Source: Nostoc sp. NIES-4103 (GTDB lineage: Bacteria; Cyanobacteriota; Cyanobacteriia; Cyanobacteriales; Nostocaceae). Taken from it: 64,000 nt of DNA. Location: positions 221,372 through 285,371 of the forward strand of contig NZ_AP018288.1 of assembly GCF_002368335.1 (NCBI RefSeq), in the 5' to 3' direction. Under the pieces are notes generated by a model. The model saw only the letters and a program-made list of their open reading frames with translations, was not told the origin of the DNA and did no database searches. The position numbers and the translations under genes were made by a program. Positions 18,261 to 26,991 of the stretch are shown here, one piece after another (position 1 is the first letter of the stretch; every line of letters starts with the position of its first letter).

Positions 18261-18510
18261 GGGAGTAGGGGAGCAGGGGAGCAGGGGAACTCGGGGCCCC
18301 CACGACCGAAAGAGAGTGGGGATTAGGGGCACAGGGGAGCAGGGGAGCAGGGGAGCAGGGGAGCAGAGATAGGGAATAATAACTCCGCGCCTCCTAACTC
18401 TTCACTCCCAACTCTTCACTCCTAACTCTTAACTCCTAACTCTTAACTCTTAACTTCTAACTCCGCGCCTTTGCGCCTCCTAACTCCCCACTCAGCACTC
18501 AGCACTCAAA
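18245..18510. repeat. GGGGAGCA and AACTCCT tandem repeats
   Basis: GGGAGTAGGGGAGCA units, then a block GGGGAACTCGGGGCCCCC (18284-18301) with GGGGATTAGGGGCA that also occurs at 59913-59957, then CTCCTAACTCTTAA units. No gene is present; the tract separates rcpA from the next kinase. Confidence 0.8.
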
Positions 18511-18512
18511 TT

Positions 18513-19673
18513 ATGGTTGCAAGCTCAGTAAAAATCTTGTTAATTGAGGATAACCCGGCAGAAGCTAGGCTGTTGCAAGAGTTGCTGAAGCAAGCACAGT
18601 CCAAAGAGTTTAGTTTGGTTCATGTGAAGCGATTGCAAACAGCCCTCGAAGAACTCCATCAAGGCACTTATGATGTAATTCTGTTGGATTTAACTTTACC
18701 TGATAGCCAAGGATTATCATCCTTGCCGCATATAATTAGTCATGCTCCCAGCGTGCCAATTGTTGTACTCACAAATCTCAACGACGAAGAACTGGCAATT
18801 GAGGCAGTACGCCAGGGAGCGCAAGATTATTTAGTCAAGCGACAGGTGAATGTAGATGTGTTGGTTCGCTCTGTAAATTATGCGATCGAACGCAAGCAGG
18901 TTTTAGAATCATTACGTACAGTTAATCAGACGTTACAAAGTAGAGTAGATGAACGAACAGCTGAACTGGTGAAAGCCAAGGAGCTTAATCAGTTCAAATC
19001 TGAATTTGTTTCCATGCTCTCCCATGATATTCGTAATCCCTTGAATACTATTCTCTTAGCTGCTGGATTATTGCAAAATAGCGATGATAAATTGAGCAAA
19101 GAGAAAAAACTTGATCATATACAAATCATTCGTTCAGCCATCAAAAATATGGCACAAATGTTAGATGAAGTGTCATTAATAGGTAAAGCTGATTCAGGAA
19201 AACTTCAGTTTGAACTTTGCCCTTTGGATTTGGAACTATTGTGTCGTCTATTAGTTGAAGAAGCTAAATTAACTTTAAGAGAAAAGCAATTGACTTTGGT
19301 GTTTGCCAGTTATGGGGAATTCAGCAAAGCATTATGGGATGAAAGCTTGCTGCGCCACATTTTAGGTAATTTACTTGGCAACGCCATTAAATATTCACTA
19401 CCAGGCGGTAAAGTTCAATTTGAAATAATTAATCAAGAAAATACAGTGACCTTCCGAATTCAAGATTGGGGAATTGGCATTTGTGAAAACGACCAAAAGC
19501 AACTGTTTCAGCCTTTCCACCGAGGAGAAAATGTTGGTAGAGTTCCTGGCACTGGCTTGGGGTTAGCAATTGTTAAAAAGTGTGTTGAGGCGCACGGAGG
19601 AGAAATTTTGGTTAATAGTGAAGTTGGTGTTGGTACTACGTTTACTGTCACGCTGCCTGTGATTAAAGCTTAA
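18513..19673 (+). CDS. Receiver-histidine kinase hybrid (REC-HisKA-HATPase)
   Basis: The 386-residue protein has an N-terminal receiver domain (acidic pair in LLIEDNPAEARLL, phospho-acceptor Asp59 in VILLDLTLPD), a coiled coil (about 130-155), a HisKA domain with His171 in FVSMLSHDIRNPLN, and an HATPase domain (NLLGNAIKYS, IQDWGIGICEND, PGTGLGLAIV). It has no membrane segment. Position behind cphA-rcpA suggests that it may work in the same light pathway, for example as a downstream kinase, but that is inference. ATG 18513 is chosen since residues before it would come from repeat DNA. Confidence 0.93.
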   Translation: MVASSVKILLIEDNPAEARLLQELLKQAQSKEFSLVHVKRLQTALEELHQGTYDVILLDLTLPDSQGLSSLPHIISHAPSVPIVVLTNLNDEELAIEAVRQGAQDYLVKRQVNVDVLVRSVNYAIERKQVLESLRTVNQTLQSRVDERTAELVKAKELNQFKSEFVSMLSHDIRNPLNTILLAAGLLQNSDDKLSKEKKLDHIQIIRSAIKNMAQMLDEVSLIGKADSGKLQFELCPLDLELLCRLLVEEAKLTLREKQLTLVFASYGEFSKALWDESLLRHILGNLLGNAIKYSLPGGKVQFEIINQENTVTFRIQDWGIGICENDQKQLFQPFHRGENVGRVPGTGLGLAIVKKCVEAHGGEILVNSEVGVGTTFTVTLPVIKA

Positions 19674-19708
19674 TAGGAATATAATTAAATAACACCATTA
19701 CAATCAAT

Positions 19709-19800
19709 AAATGACTAATTACCAATCACCAATCACCAATCACCAATTATCAATTACCAATTACCAATTATCAATTACCAATTACCAATTACCAATTATT
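19709..19800. repeat. ATTACCA/ATCACCA tandem heptamers
   Basis: About twelve CCAATTA/CCAATCA units lie between the converging kinase and trmB genes. The last codons and the stop of trmB (minus strand) are inside the tract. Confidence 0.9.
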
Positions 19801-20439
19801 CTCTAACTTTTTAAATAAAGTACGATAAACAAGTTCACCCTTTTTTTGAGTATATATTTCCCGTTCTGTGGGGACTGGTAGCGGGTTTTCAGCCAACCAT
19901 TCTTCTGTACCAAGTCTTTGAAAAGCTGGGTGTGCAGCAAAGCGATCGCACATTTCCACGGCGATAAATTTCATATCTGATTGCAGAAAAACTTCCCCCC
20001 CAACTGCCAGATAATTAGCTAATTCTTCTACTAACTCTGGTTGTACTACCCGGCGTTTAGCGTGACGGGTTTTAAACCAAGGATCGGGAAATTGAATGGT
20101 AACGCGCTGTAAAGTTCCTGGAGGTAGGGAAGATAACAGCGATCGCAATGAGTTATTGACGTTGCAAAATAAATAGTGTAAATTTGTCAAGCCCAATTCA
20201 TCACGCAAATTATTCGCCTCTACTACCAAGGGTTCTCGAATTTCTAACCCCAGAAAATTCCAGTTGGGTTCTATCTTAGCCATACTTAACAAAAACTGCC
20301 CCCTAGCACAGCCGATATCTAGATGTAGCGGTTGGTTGAACTGTGCATAAACTTTTTCCCAGTCAAGAGGATTGGCTGGTGTTCCATACTTTTGAGCAAG
20401 TGGGTTAACGTGTTGACGAACTCGAATTTTATTACGCAT
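19789..20439 (-). CDS. trmB: tRNA (guanine-N7-)-methyltransferase
   Basis: The 216-residue protein methylates G46 of tRNA. The SAM-binding motif LDIGCARGQFLLSMA, the family signature IQFPDPWFKTRHAKRRVVQ and the ending KGELVYRTLFKKLE are all present. ATG at 20439 gives MRNKIRVRQHVNPL, which agrees with related cyanobacterial proteins; a longer frame begins at 20493 but adds residues not seen in the family. The final ENNW is encoded by a tandem repeat. The gene stands alone, convergent with the kinase gene. Confidence 0.93.
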   Translation of the reverse strand: MRNKIRVRQHVNPLAQKYGTPANPLDWEKVYAQFNQPLHLDIGCARGQFLLSMAKIEPNWNFLGLEIREPLVVEANNLRDELGLTNLHYLFCNVNNSLRSLLSSLPPGTLQRVTIQFPDPWFKTRHAKRRVVQPELVEELANYLAVGGEVFLQSDMKFIAVEMCDRFAAHPAFQRLGTEEWLAENPLPVPTEREIYTQKKGELVYRTLFKKLENNW

Positions 20440-20583
20440 GACTACTTCAAAGGGCAAGATTTTGATGTTATCTAGGAACAAGTTGAGCGTCAACTATCAC
20501 CGCAGCAGTGGGAGGAACGTTAATGATCCAAGTTGCTGGTTACTCTTGTGAGCGATCGCTTGGGGACAGTTAAGCAATAAAAT

Positions 20584-20610
20584 GCCCTCCAATCAGAGAA
20601 AAAGGAGGGC
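20584..20610 (-). terminator. GCCCTCC/GGAGGGC hairpin
   Basis: A seven-base perfect stem with a 13-base loop, followed in the minus direction by ATTTTATT. It lies between ndh-2 and trmB and could end the former transcript. Confidence 0.45.
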
Positions 20611-20784
20611 TTAAACAAAATAATTGCCATATATGCTATCACAAATGACCTGTTGAAGGCGATCGAGATGTTCAATAGCTTACTTGGATATTGTAAGTGA
20701 TACAGTATGCAATGATTTTGTTAATCATTATTCCCCTTGGAGCTTTTATTTGCAGGGGATTTCACTCTATTTCCTCCTTTAAAG

Positions 20785-22116
20785 CTAATTAGCAACTTGG
20801 GTTATATTGTTAGTTTTTGCTTCTACATAAGCTTCTCGACCTGTAATCAATCTAGAGCGACGATTACGAGTGATATAATTCCACGCCCACTGGAATACTA
20901 CTAGTAATTTAGTGTCAAACTCGATTAAGAAGTAGATATGAACTATTAGCCAAAATACCCAAGCCAGGAAACCTGTAAGTTTGAGGAAGCCTAAATCTAC
21001 AATAGCTAAATTTTGTCCAATCATCGCCAAACTACCCACATGGTTATAATGAAATGCTGGCAAAGTTTGACCTTGAAGACGTTTTTGAATGAGTCTAGCT
21101 ACATATTCTCCTTGTTGTTTGGCTACGGGTGCAACACCAGGTAAGGGTTTACCATCTTGATGGGAGAAGTTGCCTAAATCTCCTACTACAAAAATGTTTC
21201 TATAACCCTTGATAGTCAAGTCGGGTTCTACAATCACACGTCCAGAGCGATCGCACTCTACTCCTGTACGTTCTGCTAGGACTTTCGCCATTGGCGAACC
21301 CTGAACACCTGCTGCCCACAATATGGTTTTTGAGGCAATTGCTGTCACTTCATCGCCTTGCTTGAAAGTGACTATATTATTTTCAATATTTGTCACTCTG
21401 GTGTTAGTTTGGATAATCACACCCAACTTTTGCAAAGATGCTGCTGCTACTTCTGATAAATCTGGTGAAATGTGTGGGAGGACGCGATCGGCCCCTTGTA
21501 ATAGTAAAATTTTCGCTTCTGAGGTGTCGATGTTGCGGAAATCTTCTTTGAGAGTTTTGTATGCTAACTCAGCGATCGCACCTGCTAATTCTACTCCTGT
21601 AGGGCCGCCACCCACAATCACAAAAGTCAACAAAGCACGCCGTTTTTCGAGATCGGTTTCTTTTTCTGCTGCTTCAAATGCTGAAAATATCCGGCGGCGC
21701 ATTTCTATGGCATCTTCAACAGTTTTTAAGCCGGGAGCTAAATCTTTCCAGTTATCCTTACCAAAGTAGGAATGGTTAGCACCTGTGGCGACAATCAATG
21801 TATCGTAAGGTATTACTTTATCGCCCATGATCACTTGTTGTGCTTTGGGATCGATATCATTTACTTCTCCCAGCAACACTTGGGTATTCTTACTTTTACT
21901 GAATACAGCTCGCAATGGTGAGGAAATATCAGCAGGTGATAACGTACCTGTCGCAACTTGATATAAAAGTGGCTGAAATAGGTGGAAGTTACGTTTATCA
22001 ATGAGAGTAACATTCACATTCGCTTTTGCAAGATGCTTTGCTGTATACAGCCCACCAAAGCCTCCACCAATGATTACAACCTGATGTCGTCCATTATTGT
22101 CAAGTGCAACTGCCAT
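20785..22116 (-). CDS. Type II NADH dehydrogenase (NDH-2 family FAD oxidoreductase)
   Basis: The 443-residue protein passes electrons from NAD(P)H to quinone without pumping protons. It shows the FAD-binding GGGFGG (17-22), a second dinucleotide fold VIVGGGPTGVELAGAIAEL, the C-terminal FAD motif NIFVVGDLGNFSH, the quinone-side PGVAPVAKQQGEYVA and a C-terminal hydrophobic stretch (about 375-395) for membrane attachment. Length fits the family. The start has AGAAGGAAAT upstream. Cyanobacteria carry several such genes, which set the redox state of the plastoquinone pool; which paralogue this is cannot be decided here. Confidence 0.92.
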   Translation of the reverse strand: MAVALDNNGRHQVVIIGGGFGGLYTAKHLAKANVNVTLIDKRNFHLFQPLLYQVATGTLSPADISSPLRAVFSKSKNTQVLLGEVNDIDPKAQQVIMGDKVIPYDTLIVATGANHSYFGKDNWKDLAPGLKTVEDAIEMRRRIFSAFEAAEKETDLEKRRALLTFVIVGGGPTGVELAGAIAELAYKTLKEDFRNIDTSEAKILLLQGADRVLPHISPDLSEVAAASLQKLGVIIQTNTRVTNIENNIVTFKQGDEVTAIASKTILWAAGVQGSPMAKVLAERTGVECDRSGRVIVEPDLTIKGYRNIFVVGDLGNFSHQDGKPLPGVAPVAKQQGEYVARLIQKRLQGQTLPAFHYNHVGSLAMIGQNLAIVDLGFLKLTGFLAWVFWLIVHIYFLIEFDTKLLVVFQWAWNYITRNRRSRLITGREAYVEAKTNNITQVAN

Positions 22117-22271
22117 ACGAAATATTTCCTTCTGTTAAGAGAGTTGTAACTTTTCTTAACAAAAGTTTTAACAGCATGATGATGTGGGTTGCCGTTTATT
22201 TGGAACAATTTAAAAAATAATAAAAGTAGCAAAAGTTAACTTTTGTTCGATGACTAGATGCTGTGCAAAAA

Positions 22272-22315
22272 AGCTGAGACTGGAATTAGAAGGAAAAATT
22301 CTAGGTGTCTCAGCT
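22272..22315. terminator. AGCTGAGAC ... GTCTCAGCT foldback
   Basis: Nine-base perfect stem with a 26-base interior, between the NDH-2 gene and the secreted-protein gene. It may end the latter's transcript. The rest of 22117-22410 shows nothing else. Confidence 0.4.
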
Positions 22316-22410
22316 ATCTTCGCAATTCTATCTCTCTGTACCTGGAAAAAAGTACACTCTAGATACTTATCGAGCAAACTTGTGGCTGTGAGTCAGATAG
22401 AAATTAGTGT

Positions 22411-22851
22411 CTAAAAATCATCCGATAAAACAACTACTAGATCGGTGTCAGGTTCTGGCCCAAAACCACTTCCTTGTGCTACATAATTAAGTGTTCCTCC
22501 TGTTTCTAAAACTGCGGGGCCTCCACAGGCTTTAATTAAATTAATTCCATTCTTGACTTTTATATCTTGGCAACCGAATTCGATTCCATTTGAACCAGTA
22601 ATTTGAATCTTATTAATTGTCCCTGTTTCACCATCATCTAAGTAAAGTTTGGCAGAGCGAATGACTGTTTTAGCTGGCAAAGATGGAGCATTTACATTAA
22701 CACTCAACTCTCCTCCAGTAATTCGAGCTACTTGAGCAATACGTAGAGCAGCAAAGGCGTTTGGAACTGATATAGAGAAACAGAAGATAATAAATGACAG
22801 AGCAAATGTCAAAATTTTTACTGGGTTGATGAGCGTCTTCAATGAATTCAT
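22411..22851 (-). CDS. Secreted protein of unknown function
   Basis: The 146-residue product starts with a signal peptide: basic start, a hydrophobic core LTFALSFIIFCFSISV, and a cleavage site after AFA at about residue 34. The mature part is about 110 residues, rich in beta-forming patterns, with two cysteines (EFGCQDI and IKACGGP) that could form a disulfide, and an acidic end EPDTDLVVVLSDDF. AAAGGAT lies eight bases before the ATG. I do not recognise a family. It stands alone beside the NDH-2 gene. Confidence 0.8.
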   Translation of the reverse strand: MNSLKTLINPVKILTFALSFIIFCFSISVPNAFAALRIAQVARITGGELSVNVNAPSLPAKTVIRSAKLYLDDGETGTINKIQITGSNGIEFGCQDIKVKNGINLIKACGGPAVLETGGTLNYVAQGSGFGPEPDTDLVVVLSDDF

Positions 22852-23089
22852 GGTGATTATCCTTTACATATTTTGAGAATGAACAATGATAATTCACTCT
22901 TTAGTTAGAGGTAATTTTCAATGCAATGTTATATTAGATATGAAATTTGAGGAAGTTGTGAGGATATCTAAGATTTTCTGTAAAAAAATCTTAATAATGG
23001 CTGAATTTGTCAGAATATTGCTTTTTATTGAATCCTGTACACTCAGTACTGCTAGGAGAAAAGGAAGTATCAAAAATATGTAAAGACGT

Positions 23090-23132
23090 AATTTGTCATT
23101 GCAAGCGTAACGTAGCGAAGCAATGACAAATT
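23090..23132. repeat. AATTTGTCATTGC foldback
   Basis: Thirteen-base perfect inverted repeat (23090-23102 and 23120-23132) around a GCGTAACGTAGCGAA loop. It lies in the gap between the secreted-protein gene and the ctaE fragment. Confidence 0.7.
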
Positions 23133-23158
23133 ATAGTTGTTGCGATCGCTACTCTACT

Positions 23159-23240
23159 AGGACTCACGCACTCGTGACAAAAAACTAAGCTTTTGCGATT
23201 ACAACGCTAGGCTCGCTCCGGACGTAAAATCGTAGTCCGT
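23159..23240. mobile_element. AGGACTTACGCA-family miniature element, truncated
   Basis: AGGACTCACGCACTCGTGAC at its left end and ATCGTAGTCCGT at its right end match, in inverse order, the complete copy at 38508-38598. The distal inverted terminus is missing: the element stops exactly where the ctaE fragment begins. Confidence 0.8.
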
Positions 23241-23478
23241 TTAATCGCTGTATCGCCTAAGTGAATCACAAAACTGCTAGAAACCAGGATGACTGTGTTA
23301 ATGGTCGGTACGAGTAATTTTACTTCTGTACCTTCAGGAGGCCAAACTGCGGTACCACCACGCAGAATTAGGTAAGTCGCAAAAAACCGCCAAACATGAA
23401 AGACTCGGAAAGCAGAAACGTCAGCAGCCCAAACACCCGCAAGTCTGGATGTTCTTCATGGGAAGCGGTTGAACGATA
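23241..23478 (-). pseudogene. ctaE: Cytochrome c oxidase subunit III fragment (ctaE remnant)
   Basis: Read on the minus strand, 23478-23241 encodes HEEHPDLRVFGLLTFLLSES and FMFGG, then, after a one-base shift in a T run (near 23380-23390), FATYLILRGGTAVWPPEGTE, INTVILVSSSFVIHLGD and TAIKR. This is the N-terminal third of cyanobacterial CtaE, including the first two helices. An in-frame stop precedes it, the frame is shifted, and it is cut off at the junction with the miniature element at 23240. No other oxidase subunit gene is near. It is a dead remnant. Confidence 0.8.
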
Positions 23479-23547
23479 TTTCTAGCGTGTTCAAAGTTGA
23501 ATCCTGAGTAGGAAATAGACAGTTGTATTTTCTCCATTAGGAGTTAA

Positions 23548-23877
23548 TTGCTGACCGATGCGGCTTTGCGTGGTAAATGGAATCGATTAATGCATGCCCG
23601 CATTTTATATTTTGAAATGCCACCAGAGTGGAAAAAACAACTGGTCAAGTCTAAGAAGAAGCAGCGAACTACTAACTGCCAAACAAAGTTAAAATCACAA
23701 ATAGCTCTGTCTACTGAATATATTCTTGAAGCAAGAAAAAAACTAGGGTTGAGCCAAAGAGACTTAGCACAGCTAACTAGTAAAAGTCAGAGTTGGACTC
23801 GTGATATTGAAAATGGACGTTTTCAAGCTAAGTTAGAAGACCAGATACTATTGCGAAAAGCTCTAGGCATGAATTAG
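23548..23877 (+). CDS. Small XRE-type helix-turn-helix protein
   Basis: The 109-residue basic protein has a C-terminal XRE helix-turn-helix (about 55-107): TEYILEARKKLGLSQRDLAQ, then KSQSWTRDIENGR as recognition part. The first 50 residues are lysine-rich and match nothing I know. The start is TTG with AGGAG a few bases upstream; since the region just before is decayed DNA (ctaE remnant), the N-terminus may be incomplete. It could be a DNA-binding regulator or the antitoxin-like half of a pair, but no toxin gene is beside it; the next gene is convergent. Confidence 0.6.
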   Translation: MLTDAALRGKWNRLMHARILYFEMPPEWKKQLVKSKKKQRTTNCQTKLKSQIALSTEYILEARKKLGLSQRDLAQLTSKSQSWTRDIENGRFQAKLEDQILLRKALGMN

Positions 23878-23911
23878 CTCAAACAAATTCCATTCGCTCA
23901 CTGACTGCAAT

Positions 23912-24499
23912 TTATGACTCTACTAAGCAAATATCTACAAGTGAGGTTAGTACCTCTCCAGTCCAGAGATTTTGTAATATTGTTTGTAATATTGTTGGTT
24001 CAATCCAGTATTCATATTCCTCCATACCTTCACGAAATTTCCGATACTTGAACCGAAATTGATATGAACCTGGATACAGTGGGCAAAAACCATAAATATC
24101 TTGATCTGGAAAAGGTATATTCAAAGTTAACTTTCGGTCACGCTTTTTCTTAGGGTTCTGTATCCAAAAAACAAAAGCATCACGAGAAAAAGTTACTGCT
24201 TCTCCTGGCACTACCAGCACATAATCAGATTCAAGTGGTGGGTTAAGCCTCTCGCAGCTAATACCTGTCTGCATTACTTGACCATCTGGTGCTATTAGTT
24301 CTGGAAACAACGAGTAAAAACAGGATGAAAAGTAAAAAAAACTTTGCGTATTATTAGTAATCCGAATACTAAGCTGTACAGGAGTATAAACACCGCGCTT
24401 GGCTTCTGGAATGGTTAATACCCTCTGTGATACCACAGTTTCAAACGTGACGTTATCCACTTCAACAATATTACTCTCATTAGATTCAAAAGATGTCAT
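23912..24499 (-). CDS. Protein of unknown function, beta-rich
   Basis: The 195-residue protein has no signal peptide and no membrane helix. The central part (LSIRITNNTQSFFYFSS, GEAVTFSRDAFVFW, YPGSYQFRFKYRKFREG) has the alternating pattern of an immunoglobulin-like beta sandwich. I do not recognise a family. It is convergent with the helix-turn-helix gene (23548-23877) and divergent from pip. No strong ribosome site is visible at the ATG. Confidence 0.7.
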   Translation of the reverse strand: MTSFESNESNIVEVDNVTFETVVSQRVLTIPEAKRGVYTPVQLSIRITNNTQSFFYFSSCFYSLFPELIAPDGQVMQTGISCERLNPPLESDYVLVVPGEAVTFSRDAFVFWIQNPKKKRDRKLTLNIPFPDQDIYGFCPLYPGSYQFRFKYRKFREGMEEYEYWIEPTILQTILQNLWTGEVLTSLVDICLVES

Positions 24500-24638
24500 T
24501 TTGACTATGAATAGTGAGATACTTACAGTATGGTGTCGTGATTTGAGAACAACTAACTTCAGTTATGGGGTTTACTCACCCCCTGCTCTTTGAAAGCTCT
24601 CTTGCTTGACTCCTGAATCTTTTGGTCAAATAATCAAA

Positions 24639-25586
24639 ATGCCAGAACTTTACCCACCCATCGCACCCTACCTAGAAGGTAGTTTACAAGTTTCCGATCT
24701 GCACACAATTCATTATGAAGAGTCTGGCAATCCGCAAGGTAAACCGATTGTTTTGTTGCATGGTGGGCCTGGTGGTGGTTGTTTACCTATTTATCGGCAG
24801 TACTTCAACCCAGAAAAATGGCGATTAGTCATGTTTGACCAACGCGGTTGTGGTCGAAGTACACCCCATGCAGAACTCAGAGAAAACACAACTTGGGATT
24901 TAGTTAATGATATTGAAAAACTGCGTCAGCATTTAAACATCGAAAAGTGGGTAGTCTTTGGTGGTAGTTGGGGAAGTACTTTGTCATTAGCTTACAGTCA
25001 AACTCACCCCTCTCGCTGCACAGGATTAATTCTGCGTGGCATTTTCATGCTGAGACAAAAAGAATTGCGTTGGTTTTATCAAGAAGGCGCAAGCTATATT
25101 TTTCCCGATGCTTGGTCAGAATATGTGAAACCAATTCCTATAGAAGAACGTGATGATATGCTCACAGCTTATTATCAGCGTTTAACTAGTGCAGATGCCC
25201 AAATTCAATTAGAATGTGCCCGTGCTTGGTCAATTTGGGAAGGTAGCACCAGTAAGCTATTTCCAGACCTAGAAGTAATGCAAAAGTTTGGTAATCATCA
25301 GTTTGCCACAGCTTTTGCTCGTATTGAATGCCATTATTTCATCAACAAGGGATTTTTTGAAACAGAAGACCAATTATTATTAAATGTTGACCGCATTCGC
25401 CACATTCCAGCTGTGATTGTACAGGGTCGTTATGATGTGGTTTGTCCAATGATATCAGCTTGGGAATTACATTGCGCCTGGCCAGAAGCAGAATTTATTG
25501 TTATTGGAGATGCTGGACATTCGATGATGGAACCAGGGATTAGTAGTGCTTTAATTGCAGCAACAGATAAGTTTGCAGACTTATAA
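24639..25586 (+). CDS. pip: Proline iminopeptidase (peptidase family S33)
   Basis: The 315-residue alpha/beta hydrolase removes N-terminal proline from peptides. It has the oxyanion motif HGGPGGG (41-47), the family motif DQRGCGRSTPH, the nucleophile Ser110 in GGSWGSTLSL, the catalytic Asp in GRYDVVCP and His in GDAGHSMMEP. Length is typical. ATG 24639 gives the family N-terminus MPELYPPIAPY; an earlier TTG adds residues without support. Confidence 0.94.
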   Translation: MPELYPPIAPYLEGSLQVSDLHTIHYEESGNPQGKPIVLLHGGPGGGCLPIYRQYFNPEKWRLVMFDQRGCGRSTPHAELRENTTWDLVNDIEKLRQHLNIEKWVVFGGSWGSTLSLAYSQTHPSRCTGLILRGIFMLRQKELRWFYQEGASYIFPDAWSEYVKPIPIEERDDMLTAYYQRLTSADAQIQLECARAWSIWEGSTSKLFPDLEVMQKFGNHQFATAFARIECHYFINKGFFETEDQLLLNVDRIRHIPAVIVQGRYDVVCPMISAWELHCAWPEAEFIVIGDAGHSMMEPGISSALIAATDKFADL

Positions 25587-25589
25587 CAA

Positions 25590-25700
25590 AATATGGGAAT
25601 TGGGCATGGGGCATTGGGAATGGGGCATTGAGCATTAGTCGTTTTTCTCTTTTTGCTCTCTATTTCCTATTCCCAATTCCCAATTCCCTATTCCCTACTG
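25590..25700. repeat. GGGCATTGGGAAT and CCCAATTC tandem repeats
   Basis: Inverted short-repeat pair between the converging pip and SDR genes; the 3' end of the SDR gene (25688) lies in it. Confidence 0.75.
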
Positions 25701-26707
25701 CCTAAATTAGCCCAAGTACCGAGTAATGCGGCAATGCCTAGGGCTGCTAAAGCGATCGCTCCCCTCTTAATAGAGGGATTCAAATCAATCGCATCTAAGA
25801 AACTTGGGATTGTCAGTTTGCTAAAGTCTCCCTCTACTCTGTCATAGCCTGAAATAGGCGTAAAAACATTATTTGAGTCGTTTTCTGATTTTGGCTGGGC
25901 AGTATACTGTCCAGTAAAACCGACAACCTGTAACAGTGAATCTGCTAGAGGTGGCGAAATGCGTTGCAGCAAATCTAATACTTTCCCTGCATCCCCCACA
26001 ACATAATCCCGCGTTGGATGTTCGGCAGCGTAGAGAATTGCATCGGTCACAAGGCTGGCTGGGTAATACGGTGGAATTCCTGACGGTTTAACGCCTATCT
26101 TGGTGCCAACTTTATTGTAATAAGGTGTGTTGATTGTTGAAGGCAATATTGACGTAACGCTGATAGGCCATTTTTCATATTGCAACTCCACGCGCAGCGC
26201 ATCCAAGAATCCTTCTAAACCATGTTTGGCAGCAGAATAAGGACTTTGCAACGGTAAACTGCGCCTACCCTCCATTGAGGAAATGAGAATTAGCGCTCCT
26301 CGTCCCTCTTGTTTAAGATAAGGAAGTGCTGCCATGACACCATACACTTGTCCCATGAAGGTGACATCAACGACTCGCTTAAACTCCTCCGGTGTGATTT
26401 TCTCGAAGGGGGCAATTATACCGCAAGCAGCAGCATTCACCCAAGTATCCAATCGTCCATATACTGCTACAGCTTTATCTGCGATCGCCTTGACTTGCTG
26501 AAAATCACTCACATCAGCAACAACATACACTACCTCACCACCCAAGGCTTGAATCTCTTCAACCAAAGACTTCAATCCTGATTCACTGCGTGCTGCAACT
26601 ACTACTTTGGCACCACGTTGGGCAAACTTCAGCGCTGTGTCCCTGCCGATACCGCTAGAAGCGCCAACAATGACGACTACCTGCTGATCAATTGGTTTTA
26701 ACTGCAT
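25688..26707 (-). CDS. Short-chain dehydrogenase/reductase with C-terminal hydrophobic tail
   Basis: The 339-residue protein has a Rossmann fold with GASSGIG (15-21), NAAAC, a catalytic Ser in LILISSMEG and YSAAK (157-161). Beyond the normal SDR length (about 250) it has a 90-residue extension ending with a hydrophobic stretch (GAIALAALGIAALLGTWA) that may anchor it to a membrane. It would oxidise or reduce an alcohol/ketone with NAD(P); substrate unknown. It is separated from the ppgK-like gene upstream by a long tandem-repeat block. Confidence 0.9.
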   Translation of the reverse strand: MQLKPIDQQVVVIVGASSGIGRDTALKFAQRGAKVVVAARSESGLKSLVEEIQALGGEVVYVVADVSDFQQVKAIADKAVAVYGRLDTWVNAAACGIIAPFEKITPEEFKRVVDVTFMGQVYGVMAALPYLKQEGRGALILISSMEGRRSLPLQSPYSAAKHGLEGFLDALRVELQYEKWPISVTSILPSTINTPYYNKVGTKIGVKPSGIPPYYPASLVTDAILYAAEHPTRDYVVGDAGKVLDLLQRISPPLADSLLQVVGFTGQYTAQPKSENDSNNVFTPISGYDRVEGDFSKLTIPSFLDAIDLNPSIKRGAIALAALGIAALLGTWANLGSRE

Positions 26708-26810
26708 ATTAAGTCATCCCTAACCTCTTCTTCTATGTAAAGTTTTATAAAAGGTAGGTGCATCCTTCGTAAGACTTATGCATGGGGTAGAGAAGTTTGT
26801 CAAGTAGGGA

Positions 26811-26991
26811 TGGGGGAGATGAGGGGGATGAGGGGGATGAGGGGGATGAGGGGGATGAGGGGGATGAGGGAGATGAGGGAGATGAGGAGGATGAGGGAGA
26901 AATAACTCCTAACTCCTAACTCCTAACTCCTAACTCCTAACTCCTAACTCCTAACTCCTAACTCCTAACTCCTAACTCCTAACTCCTAACT
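26811..26991. repeat. GATGAGGGG and AACTCCT tandem arrays
   Basis: About nine GGATGAGGG-type units (26811-26900) are followed by about twelve nearly perfect AACTCCT heptamers (26904-26990). It is the longest simple array in the window and contains the stop of the next minus-strand gene. Confidence 0.9.

Noticed and set aside
26811..26991. CRISPR-like array
   Set aside because: Units are contiguous 7-9 bp repeats without spacers; no Cas genes are present.
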